DNA of 6,027 nucleotides from Oscillospiraceae bacterium (GCA_009782665.1 WRIP01000087.1:1-6027), one strand, 5' to 3'. Positions 1 through 5,350 are shown, counted from the stretch's first letter. Made by a program: numbers and translations. Notes: generated from the letters alone by a model not told the origin.

Positions 1-170
1 TGAAAAAGTGCGATTCCCGACATTATTTCACCATCCCAATAATTTGCCTTCAAAACACCTATAAACTCACACACAACCCTCTGTGTTATTAATATTCCCA
101 AATACTGCAAATTTTTCGATATAGCGTCAGAATAGCATACTGAGGAAATATTACTTGCAGTCCCAGCCAT
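1..170 (-). CDS. Hypothetical protein, N-terminal fragment or gene remnant, runs off left edge
   Basis: I do not recognise this product. The frame is open from position 236 down to the left edge, starting just after a TAA at 239-237. The first in-frame ATG is at 170-168 and gives at least 56 residues, beginning MAGTASNISSVCYSDAISKN and including the segment NYWDGEIMSG. No Shine-Dalgarno sequence precedes that ATG. A GTG two codons upstream is no better. The 22 codons before the ATG (reading PELAELHRAIWYIAHDF) look as protein-like as those after it. This could mean a start at a rare codon, or a remnant that has lost its own start. It lies downstream of the helix-turn-helix gene on the same strand, 20 bases after that gene's stop if the whole open frame is counted, so the two could share a transcript. 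It could equally be a chance open frame. Confidence 0.3.
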   Translation of the reverse strand, partial: MAGTASNISSVCYSDAISKNLQYLGILITQRVVCEFIGVLKANYWDGEIMSGIALF

Positions 171-256
171 CCACACTACTGCAAAGTCATGTGCTATATA
201 CCAAATAGCGCGGTGCAGTTCTGCCAGTTCCGGCTCTTAAAAGTAATAATCATAAT

Positions 257-460
257 CTATTTACCATCGTTTTCACTGAAGCTGATTTTATGCTTTTTAC
301 AAAAATCATTAAAAGCTACTTGTGCCATTCTGACAGGTTTATTCTTCGAGTTTTCCCATCTGTTTATCGTAGCGTAACTCACATTCAAAGCGCGGGCTAA
401 ATCCTCTTGACTTATATTCAATTTTCCCCGTACATATTTTATCTTTTCAGAAAACTCCAT
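257..460 (-). CDS. Small XRE-family helix-turn-helix transcriptional regulator
   Basis: A 67-residue cytoplasmic DNA-binding protein that is almost entirely a Cro/C1-type (HTH_3) domain. The helix-turn-helix spans about residues 16-38: ISQEDLARALNVSYATINRW, in which Q18-L25 form the scaffold helix and Y29-E36 the recognition helix. The W-E-N ending of the recognition helix is typical of the family. The C-terminal tail is short and basic (FCKKHKISF) with no effector or dimerisation domain. An in-frame GTG at 469 would add three residues. I chose the ATG at 460 because AGAGG (473-469) lies 8 bases upstream of it and overlaps the GTG. Stand-alone HTH proteins of this size often regulate mobile or defence genes, including their own promoter. 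Here a dyad overlaps the -10 box, so autoregulation is plausible. The DNA-binding call is firm; the target is unknown. Confidence 0.85.
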   Translation of the reverse strand: MEFSEKIKYVRGKLNISQEDLARALNVSYATINRWENSKNKPVRMAQVAFNDFCKKHKISFSENDGK

Positions 461-481
461 CTTGTCCACCTCTCAATTAGG

Positions 482-518
482 TTTGCATTATTATAGCAAA
501 TGTAATGATAAATATCAA
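482..518 (-). promoter_or_regulatory. Promoter of the HTH regulator with an overlapping dyad
   Basis: Reading the minus strand, TTGATA (518-513) and TATAAT (495-490) are separated by exactly 17 bases. A TG one base before the -10 makes it an extended -10 promoter as well. Transcription would start near 483, giving a leader of roughly 20-25 bases that carries the ribosome binding site. The inverted repeat TTTGC (482-486) and GCAAA (496-500) brackets the -10 box and is a reasonable candidate operator for the small regulator itself. Confidence 0.75.
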
Positions 519-689
519 GAAGTTTCGCGTTTTTGTTTAAATCAAATCCAAATCCATAAGCAATGACAGATTATATTTTTCTAGAGGCTTGGAAATCGTC
601 CGAGTTCTGACCTATGCAGTATCAGGAGATTATTAGATACCGAGAGCATGATTCCTGAAATCCATTAGTTCGTGGAGGGTCAGCACCGG

Positions 690-869
690 ATGGCAAAAGA
701 TACACCAGTAAACAACTGCGGCAGAGAAATACCGGAATATGCCTATCAAGCGATGGCATCGTGCCTGCTTCCAGTCATTCAAAGGTATTTTGAAACGGAA
801 GAAGGCAAACAGGCATTCAATGAATGGAAAGCAAAAAAGCAGGACAGAAAGGAACCGTCCGATAAGTAA
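690..869 (+). CDS. Small conserved protein of integrative-element type
   Basis: A 59-residue, probably soluble protein beginning MAKDTPVNNCGREIPEYAYQ and ending in a charged, lysine-rich tail (KAKKQDRKEPSDK). From memory, proteins with the REIPEYA..A..LLP.IQ.YFE.EEG...F.EWK pattern recur in integrative and conjugative elements of clostridia, often near serine recombinases. I could not check this and the function is unknown. A GTG at 672 in the same frame would extend the product by six residues. I prefer the ATG at 690 because GGAGGG (674-679) sits 10 bases upstream, whereas the GTG would overlap that site. A strong terminator begins six bases after the stop, so the gene is the last of its transcript. 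No recombinase coding sequence is visible upstream (541-671 holds only short, stop-interrupted frames), so this may be a stranded piece of a decayed element. Confidence 0.7.
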   Translation: MAKDTPVNNCGREIPEYAYQAMASCLLPVIQRYFETEEGKQAFNEWKAKKQDRKEPSDK

Positions 870-874
870 ACCGC

Positions 875-915
875 AAAAATGGCGAGGTGGAGTAGCAGAC
901 CATCTCGCCATTTTT
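875..915 (+). terminator. Rho-independent terminator of the small element gene
   Basis: A 16-pair stem (875-890 with 900-915, containing TGGCGAGGTGG and CCATCTCGCCA, one G-T wobble) closes a 9-base loop. The 3' arm ends in TTTTT (911-915) and the 5' arm begins with AAAAA. With the A and T runs pairing it is nearly symmetrical, so it could also stop transcription from the opposite strand. Confidence 0.85.
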
Positions 916-1021
916 ATCTGTTTTTCGATACAGTGCGCCATGTCTTATGCAAGGACGGGATGTTCTGTCCTGCCCTTACGGTCAACAAGCCGCATTATCG
1001 CTTTGTATGTTTCGGCAAATC

Positions 1022-1072
1022 AAAGGAAAAAGCGAACGTCTCCCCGACAAAGAAGAATCGGGGGGAGTTCGC
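1022..1072 (-). terminator. Rho-independent terminator downstream of tRNA-Ser
   Basis: On the minus strand a GC-rich hairpin pairs GCGAA-CTCCCC..GA (1072-1058) with TCGGGGAG..TTCGC (1047-1032), with small internal bulges and a loop of about 10 bases. It is followed by TTTTTCCTTT (1031-1022). It begins 12 bases after the tRNA-Ser 3' end, as expected for the end of that transcript and perhaps of the whole minus-strand cluster upstream. Confidence 0.8.
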
Positions 1073-1084
1073 ATTTGTTCCTAA

Positions 1085-1176
1085 TGGCGGAAAGGGAGGG
1101 ATTCGAACCCTCGGTGGGGTATTAGCCCACACACGATTTCCAGTCGTGCGCCTTAGACCAGCTCAGCCACCTTTCC
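1085..1176 (-). tRNA. tRNA-Ser (anticodon GGA)
   Basis: On the minus strand the 92-base sequence folds as a class II tRNA. The acceptor stem pairs GGAAAGG (1176-1170) with CCTTTCC (1095-1089), the discriminator is G, and CCA is encoded at 1087-1085. The anticodon arm is CACGA-CTGGAAA-TCGTG, giving anticodon GGA, which reads serine codons UCC and UCU. A long variable arm (GTGGG-CTAATA-CCCCAC), diagnostic of Ser, and a T arm with TTCGAAT are present. No clear separate promoter is visible in the 130 bases between the cupin stop and this gene, so part of its expression may come from upstream. Accessory DNA lies beyond its 3' end. Confidence 0.97.
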
Positions 1177-1306
1177 ACAATATCTATCCTTATGTTTGTA
1201 TACAATCTGTAATTAATGCTATTGCATTCATTGGTGTTGAAGTATTTGTCTGAATGATAAATTCGATATATTCAAAAAGGAGATTCGGAATATCTTCTGC
1301 TTGTAC

Positions 1307-1654
1307 TTACTCAAATACAATCAGAGCTACCATGACAAGAGGTTCTTCTCCAACGCACTCAACCGAATGCCCTGTCATGCTCTTTGTCAGTACTGTATCG
1401 CCGACATTAGCGATAATATCAACGCCATTATCGGATATTTTTGCAGTTCCGGAGATAATATGGAATGTTTCCATCTCCCCTTCATGCACATGATAACCAA
1501 TTGAGCTATTGGGTGCAACAGTAATTCTCGCAAATAATCTCCCCTTATTATACATCTCCTCTTGGTTTAGAAAATGCTCAATCGTTACCGTGCCTTCTCC
1601 ACCCCTCATCTTTTCGTTAACGACCTTTTCATAACTACCGTTTTTCTTTAACAT
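1307..1654 (-). CDS. Single-domain cupin protein
   Basis: A 115-residue cytoplasmic protein forming one cupin beta-barrel (Cupin_2 type). Motif 1 is at residues 53-69: GYHVHEGEMETFHIISG, with candidate metal ligands H55, H57 and E62. Motif 2 is at about 85-96, GDTVLTKSMTGH, with H96 as the fourth ligand. The proline usually seen in motif 2 is absent. All four usual ligands are therefore present, so a metal-binding enzyme or small-molecule binding role is possible, but small cupins cover isomerases, dioxygenases and sensors and the substrate cannot be told. The ATG at 1654 has GAGGAG (1666-1661) 6 bases upstream. It follows the acetyltransferase gene by 29 bases on the same strand and is probably the last protein gene of the hydrolase operon. 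Confidence 0.88.
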   Translation of the reverse strand: MLKKNGSYEKVVNEKMRGGEGTVTIEHFLNQEEMYNKGRLFARITVAPNSSIGYHVHEGEMETFHIISGTAKISDNGVDIIANVGDTVLTKSMTGHSVECVGEEPLVMVALIVFE

Positions 1655-1683
1655 CCTTTACTCCTCACTTCATGTATTTTCTG

Positions 1684-2151
1684 TTACAGTAAGATCTCGT
1701 AGATATTCTTTTTCCGATCCCCTAGCCTGTACATAATATTGTCGCTTGGTATATCTACAGTTTCGATATATCTGGCTCCCAGTAGTTCGCAGGTACGTAT
1801 GGAAGCAAAATTATCAGGATTACAGGTAATAATGAGCTTTTCCATAAAATGACGTTTCGCAAGTTCAAGCAGTAAAATACTGGCTTTCATCGCATATCTG
1901 TTACCCCTGTATTTCATATATATAGTATATCCGATGTTACCGGCATAGTATATTTGATCGGTATCTCCTACCCTGAGTTCACACCTACCAACATTCTCAT
2001 TTGTATCAAACAAATAAATATCGAAACAATATGCTGGGACATATCCCAAATCACTGTCAGCTTCAACTTTATTCTGAAGATACAGGAAAATTTCATCATC
2101 ATGAAGGTTGATACGGCGGACAAATCTGAATTTTTTTCTCTTATGGTTCAC
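1684..2151 (-). CDS. GNAT-family N-acetyltransferase
   Basis: A 155-residue acyl-CoA-dependent acetyltransferase. The core is visible: a beta-4 strand NIGYTIYM (residues 72-79), the acetyl-CoA loop YRGNRYA (81-87) followed by helix ASILLLELAKRHFM, then the motif B strand and helix LIITCNPDNFASIRTCELLG (106-125). The glycine normally found at the fourth position of the loop (YRGNGYA in relatives) is arginine, R85 here, which may weaken cofactor binding. NPDN.AS.RTCE is typical of transferases acting on small amines or amino-acid-like substrates; the substrate is unknown. The start is uncertain. The only in-frame start is GTG at 2151, ten bases after AGAAGGA (2168-2162). An ATG at 2155, better spaced at six bases, is out of frame and closes after four codons. 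The gene lies 57 bases after the hydrolase and 29 before the cupin, suggesting an operon. Confidence 0.87.
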   Translation of the reverse strand: MNHKRKKFRFVRRINLHDDEIFLYLQNKVEADSDLGYVPAYCFDIYLFDTNENVGRCELRVGDTDQIYYAGNIGYTIYMKYRGNRYAMKASILLLELAKRHFMEKLIITCNPDNFASIRTCELLGARYIETVDIPSDNIMYRLGDRKKNIYEILL

Positions 2152-2208
2152 CCATTAGTATTCCTTCTATATATAACACTCCCGTGCTGCTAATTGAAAT
2201 ACATCATT

Positions 2209-3180
2209 TCACAGTGTTGGGGTAAAAGCAAATGCATTCATAGGGTTCGTTATAGTAATATCATGTATAGCTTCCGAAGAAACCCCGTTCCTTAAAAGTA
2301 ATCCTATGAATGTATCAAGGATATAGTTCAAACCCCATCCATTATCATTATATGAACGGTATGTTGGTCTGACAGGATCGGATCCAAACAACAGTTGTTG
2401 TTCATAACCGTTTTCTATCATCGTCTTTATGAGCTTAATCTCTTGCTCGATGGTGTTCCTTGTGGAGTTTACAATACTGTCAAACTCCAGATAGACTCCC
2501 ATCTTTGCTATCTCCATATGATAGTTATAAGGATCTAGATTACTCTTATCCAAATGAGCTACGATAATCTGTTTCGGATCAATCCCCAGGTTCAACAGGA
2601 AGGGTATATGGGTGAGGGCACTCCGGTTCGTATGACACAAAAGAGGTGCACCGGTTATCTTTGCAGCTTTTGCCACTGCCTTGAGTCGCCTTGCATCTAT
2701 CTCATCAAAATCAGCTTCTTCGGTCGCATTCTTGATAAATCCGGCTTTTGAAACTATCTGTGTACTCGGTAATTCGAATTCGGTATTGATGTACATACCT
2801 TCATTTATCTCAGCAACATATATATCAGATAGTTGCTCTTCAGACATGGTAAAGGTCCAGTGATCTTCAGGATAGAACGCCTTCATGTGAAACCCGGTCG
2901 AAGCGATTATATTTAGTCCTGTGCGTTTTGAGAGTTCAACGCATTGCTCTGTCGCACGTCCGGTTGCGATTGGTTGACAATCCACAATCGATTTCCCGCA
3001 GGCTTTCTTAAACTTCAAAAGCTCTAATGCCGCAATTTCTATATCCCGGACATCGAAATATGAGGCATTGTACTGTAACAGATGCTCTGAGATTACTAGC
3101 GGATGACAGTGACAATCAACAAAACCCAACTCCTCGGGGGAGATATCTCCTAGAACTGTCCGAACAATCCTCCGCTTCAT
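2209..3180 (-). CDS. Phosphotriesterase-family metal-dependent hydrolase
   Basis: A 323-residue amidohydrolase-superfamily TIM barrel, the usual length for phosphotriesterase-like enzymes, with no signal peptide and so probably cytoplasmic. The full binuclear metal site can be read: H24 and H26 (GFVDCHCH, strand 1), K150 (AGFIKNAT, aligning with the carboxylated lysine in AGIIKVAT of phosphotriesterase), H183 (LLCHT), H209 (VAHLD) and D268 (LFGSDP). Family members hydrolyse lactones, phosphoesters or amides. The true substrate cannot be assigned, and the neighbouring acetyltransferase and cupin suggest a small-metabolite pathway. The ATG at 3180 has GGAG (3189-3186) 5 bases upstream. The 5' end lies only 46 bases after the tRNA-Val CCA, with a GAAA-loop hairpin between and no promoter, so the messenger is probably made by transcription through the tRNA. 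It is likely the first protein gene of a three-gene operon. Confidence 0.9.
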   Translation of the reverse strand: MKRRIVRTVLGDISPEELGFVDCHCHPLVISEHLLQYNASYFDVRDIEIAALELLKFKKACGKSIVDCQPIATGRATEQCVELSKRTGLNIIASTGFHMKAFYPEDHWTFTMSEEQLSDIYVAEINEGMYINTEFELPSTQIVSKAGFIKNATEEADFDEIDARRLKAVAKAAKITGAPLLCHTNRSALTHIPFLLNLGIDPKQIIVAHLDKSNLDPYNYHMEIAKMGVYLEFDSIVNSTRNTIEQEIKLIKTMIENGYEQQLLFGSDPVRPTYRSYNDNGWGLNYILDTFIGLLLRNGVSSEAIHDITITNPMNAFAFTPTL

Positions 3181-3198
3181 ATTATCTCCATCATATTG

Positions 3199-3220
3199 TT
3201 ACCCCGTTTTCACGGGGTAA
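3199..3220 (-). promoter_or_regulatory. GAAA-capped hairpin between tRNA-Val and the hydrolase gene
   Basis: On the minus strand TTACCCCGT, GAAA, ACGGGGTAA form a perfect 9-pair stem with a GNRA tetraloop. It starts 6 bases after the tRNA CCA and ends 18 bases before the hydrolase start codon. No T run follows it (next bases CAATATGATGG), so it is not a standard terminator. A 5' stabilising structure left after tRNA processing, or a partial attenuator, fits better. Confidence 0.7.
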
Positions 3221-3226
3221 TTCAGT

Positions 3227-3302
3227 TGGTGGACGATGAGGAACTCGAATCCCCGACCTTTCGCACGTCAAGCGAAAGCTCTACCAGCTGAGCTAATCGT
3301 CC
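3227..3302 (-). tRNA. tRNA-Val (anticodon GAC)
   Basis: On the minus strand 76 bases form a standard class I tRNA. The acceptor stem pairs GGACGAT (3302-3296) with ATCGTCC (3237-3231), the discriminator is A, and CCA is encoded at 3229-3227. The D arm is GCTC-AGCTGGTA-GAGC, the anticodon arm TTCGC-TTGACGT-GCGAA gives anticodon GAC (valine codons GUC and GUU), and the T loop is TTCGAGT. It has its own promoter upstream. There is no terminator between it and the hydrolase gene. Confidence 0.97.
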
Positions 3303-3320
3303 GCAAATCTTTTCGTACAT

Positions 3321-3349
3321 ATTATAGTCGAACAATGATATATTTACAA
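3321..3349 (-). promoter_or_regulatory. Promoter of tRNA-Val and probably the hydrolase operon
   Basis: On the minus strand TTGTAA (3349-3344) and a perfect TATAAT (3326-3321) are 17 bases apart. Transcription would start near 3314, about 12 bases before the mature tRNA 5' end, which suits a tRNA promoter. It is the nearest recognisable promoter to the downstream hydrolase gene. Confidence 0.8.
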
Positions 3350-3399
3350 TAGTTCAAACTAAACGTTTTTGAAAGATAACTTTAGAAAAATCACCTCCC

Positions 3400-3906
3400 T
3401 CAATCTAAACAACATATTTCAAATAATGCTATCTCCATATCTCCGTGTCGTTTTGAGTTAATACTCTTAATAGCTATTAGTTCGAATCCGTTTCTGCGAT
3501 ATAGAGTCATCAATCCATCCCGTTTAGCATCGCAATCGAGACGTAGATAAGGAATGTTAGCTTGCTTACAGCTCTCTTTTGCATATGTAATCAATAGATC
3601 AGCCATACCCTTAGCAGCATGCTGCCTACGAACCGATAGCTTATGTATATATGCAGATTGCTTCATCGGAATATCAACCCAGCAATACCGGTCCACATCA
3701 GTCATAGTGAAACTCAGAATCATAGCAGCAATGCTCTCTGTTTCATTTCTCATAACAATGAACTCTTCCGAAGGGTTAGTGATACTGTCAGTATGCAATT
3801 CATCAATCTGCCAGAGTTCTCTATTAGTCTCTTTCAACCACAATGCAGCTTCACACATAATGTTCAGTGCTTCGGTTATTTCACCTTTTGTATAATAGAT
3901 GTTCAT
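3400..3906 (-). CDS. GNAT-family N-acetyltransferase
   Basis: A 168-residue acetyltransferase distinct from the one at 1684-2151. Strand beta-4 and the acetyl-CoA loop are YIHKLSVRRQHAAKGMADLL (residues 86-105). G100 and A102 keep the end of the Q/R-x-x-G-x-G/A motif, but its first position is alanine (A97). A long helix follows (ITYAKESCKQA), then LRLDCDAKRDGLMTLYRRNG (121-140), with the tyrosine and RNGF that close motif B. The IHKL.VRR and LRLDCDA pattern is typical of a widespread Firmicute GNAT group of unknown substrate. The start is ATG at 3906 with GAGGAA (3922-3917) 10 bases upstream; a second AGAGG lies only 3 bases away. It follows gdhA by 71 bases on the same strand, but a terminator-like palindrome lies between and no promoter is evident, so expression may depend on read-through. 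Confidence 0.9.
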   Translation of the reverse strand: MNIYYTKGEITEALNIMCEAALWLKETNRELWQIDELHTDSITNPSEEFIVMRNETESIAAMILSFTMTDVDRYCWVDIPMKQSAYIHKLSVRRQHAAKGMADLLITYAKESCKQANIPYLRLDCDAKRDGLMTLYRRNGFELIAIKSINSKRHGDMEIALFEICCLD

Positions 3907-3923
3907 GAACCTCTATTTCCTCG

Positions 3924-3956
3924 AAAACAATCCTCTCGGAGTATACTCCGAGAGGA
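3924..3956 (-). terminator. Palindromic terminator after gdhA
   Basis: Positions 3931-3956 are a perfect 26-base palindrome centred on GTATAC, with half-site TCCTCTCGGAGTA. As RNA it gives an 11-pair stem with a TATA loop. On the minus strand it is followed by TTGTTTT (3930-3924), a fair U tract, so it probably ends the gdhA transcript 22 bases after the stop codon. The perfect symmetry would also suit a protein-binding site. Confidence 0.75.
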
Positions 3957-3977
3957 AGAATCTCTTTACAGGCTCTC

Positions 3978-5309
3978 TTAGACTATACCTTGAAGCATCA
4001 TTGCATCAGCGACTCTCTTGAATCCGGCAATGTTGGCACCAACTACAAAGTTATCTTCAGCACCGACCTCTTTAGCTGCAGAAGAGATATTGTTATATAT
4101 ATTGATCATTATCTCTTTCAGCCTTCTGTCTACTTCGTCAAACGACCAGGATGTCCGCATGGAGTTCTGACTCATCTCGAGAGCTGATGTGGCAACTCCG
4201 CCGGCATTGGCAGCTTTACCCGGAGCAAAGAATATCTTGTTTTCTAAGAATACTTCGGTAGCTTCGAGAGTGCTGGGCATGTTTGCACCTTCACCAACTG
4301 CAAAGCATCCGTTCTTAACCAAAACTTCCGCATCTTCTTTGTTGAGTTCGTTCTGGGTTGCACAAGGAAGTGCGATATCGCATTTGATGTTCCAGATACC
4401 TTTACCTTCGGTATACTGAGCATTCGGGCGATATTCGAGATATTCCTTAATCCGTCCACGTTTGACTTCTTTAATCTCTTTGACAGCAGCTAAGTCTATC
4501 CCTTCAGGATCATAGATGTAACCATTTGAATCGGACATGGCAACAACCTTTGCACCCAGTTGTTGAGCTTTTTGGGTTGCATAAATTGCTACATTGCCCG
4601 CTCCCGACACCACTATTGTCTTTCCTTCTATTGTGTTTCCGTGTTGTTTTAATAGTTCATCCATTAAGTAGACCAAACCAAATCCTGTGGCTTCGGTGCG
4701 AGCCAGTGAACCGCCATAGGATAAACCTTTACCGGTAAACACTCCTTCCGAGCTATTCTTTATCCTCTTATATTGTCCAAACATATATCCTATTTCACGA
4801 CCACCTACGCCGATATCACCTGCAGGTACATCGTTATCTGCAGAGATGTGACGATATAGTTCAGTGATGAAACTCTGACAGAATGCCATGACTTCACGAT
4901 CGGATTTTCCTTTGGGATCAAAGTCACTACCACCTTTACCTCCACCTATCGGTTGTCCGGTCAGCGAGTTCTTAAATATCTGCTCGAATCCCAAGAATTT
5001 TATGATACTGATGGAGACGCTTGGATGAAAGCGTATTCCGCCTTTGTATGGTCCGATGGCACTGTTAAACTGTACCCGGTAGCCTTTGTTGACCTGAACC
5101 TTCCCGGCATCATCAACCCACGGTACACGGAATATGATGGTACGCTCCGGTTCGATGAGACGCTCAAGTACACCCTCTTTCTGATATTCGGGGCGAGAAT
5201 CTACATATGATTGTAGAGTAGTTAAAATCTCGGTAACGGCCTGTTGAAACTCAGGCTCATTTTGGTTTTTTGCCAATGCAGTTTCCAATACTTCCATTGT
5301 GTAAGACAT
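3978..5309 (-). CDS. gdhA: Glutamate dehydrogenase, NADP-type
   Basis: Interconverts 2-oxoglutarate plus ammonia and glutamate in the cytoplasm, normally as a hexamer. At 443 residues it is close to the length of hexameric bacterial enzymes, and its catalytic residues fall at the Clostridium symbiosum numbers: K89 (GPYKGG), K113 (IFKNSL), K125 (GGGKGGSDFDP), D165 (VPAGD) and S380 (MSQNS). The nucleotide domain starts near residue 200, with GAGNVA at 236-241 and AMSDSNG at 257-263. The SDS-x-G after the second strand resembles NADP-dependent enzymes such as that of E. coli (SDSSG), not the NAD enzyme of C. symbiosum (SGPDG), so NADPH-linked ammonia assimilation (EC 1.4.1.4) is favoured by inference. 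The ATG at 5309 has GGGAGGG (5322-5316) 6 bases upstream. The gene has its own promoter with paired operator-like repeats and is probably monocistronic, ending at the palindrome downstream. Confidence 0.97.
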   Translation of the reverse strand: MSYTMEVLETALAKNQNEPEFQQAVTEILTTLQSYVDSRPEYQKEGVLERLIEPERTIIFRVPWVDDAGKVQVNKGYRVQFNSAIGPYKGGIRFHPSVSISIIKFLGFEQIFKNSLTGQPIGGGKGGSDFDPKGKSDREVMAFCQSFITELYRHISADNDVPAGDIGVGGREIGYMFGQYKRIKNSSEGVFTGKGLSYGGSLARTEATGFGLVYLMDELLKQHGNTIEGKTIVVSGAGNVAIYATQKAQQLGAKVVAMSDSNGYIYDPEGIDLAAVKEIKEVKRGRIKEYLEYRPNAQYTEGKGIWNIKCDIALPCATQNELNKEDAEVLVKNGCFAVGEGANMPSTLEATEVFLENKIFFAPGKAANAGGVATSALEMSQNSMRTSWSFDEVDRRLKEIMINIYNNISSAAKEVGAEDNFVVGANIAGFKRVADAMMLQGIV

Positions 5310-5337
5310 GTGTAACCCTCCCTAAAATAGTATATAT

Positions 5338-5350
5338 ATGATGCTATCAT
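5338..5350 (+). repeat. Operator-like 13-base repeat, leader copy
   Basis: ATGATGCTATCAT is a semi-palindrome (ATGAT-GCT-ATCAT) in the untranslated leader of gdhA, 28 bases before the start codon. It matches the copy at 5394-5406 at 12 of 13 positions in inverted orientation. A regulator binding here could block elongation or cooperate with the promoter copy. Confidence 0.5.

Noticed and set aside
71..86. Short hairpin ACACA-TGTGT near the left edge
   Set aside because: Five weak pairs inside a possible coding frame, with no terminator or regulatory context.
614..658. Mini-ORF of 14 codons beginning MQYQEIIRYR
   Set aside because: No ribosome binding site and too short to judge; it may be debris of an element gene.
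633..941. Minus-strand 102-codon frame opposite the small element gene
   Set aside because: It is antisense to a better supported gene and its terminator, with no convincing ribosome binding site.
951..977. Imperfect inverted repeat AAGGACGGG and CCTGCCCTT
   Set aside because: Two mismatches in nine and no adjoining T run or gene, so I cannot separate it from chance.
739..1253. Overlapping plus-strand open frames across the small gene, terminators and tRNA-Ser
   Set aside because: They run through two terminator hairpins and the antisense of a tRNA and have no family features; they are shadows.
1254..1306. Possible terminator between cupin and tRNA-Ser (ATATTC and GAATAT arms)
   Set aside because: Only about six A-T rich pairs with a 14-base loop and no following T run.
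3554..3981. Plus-strand frames of about 112 codons opposite the GNAT gene
   Set aside because: They lie opposite a clear GNAT gene with readable motifs, so they are antisense shadows.
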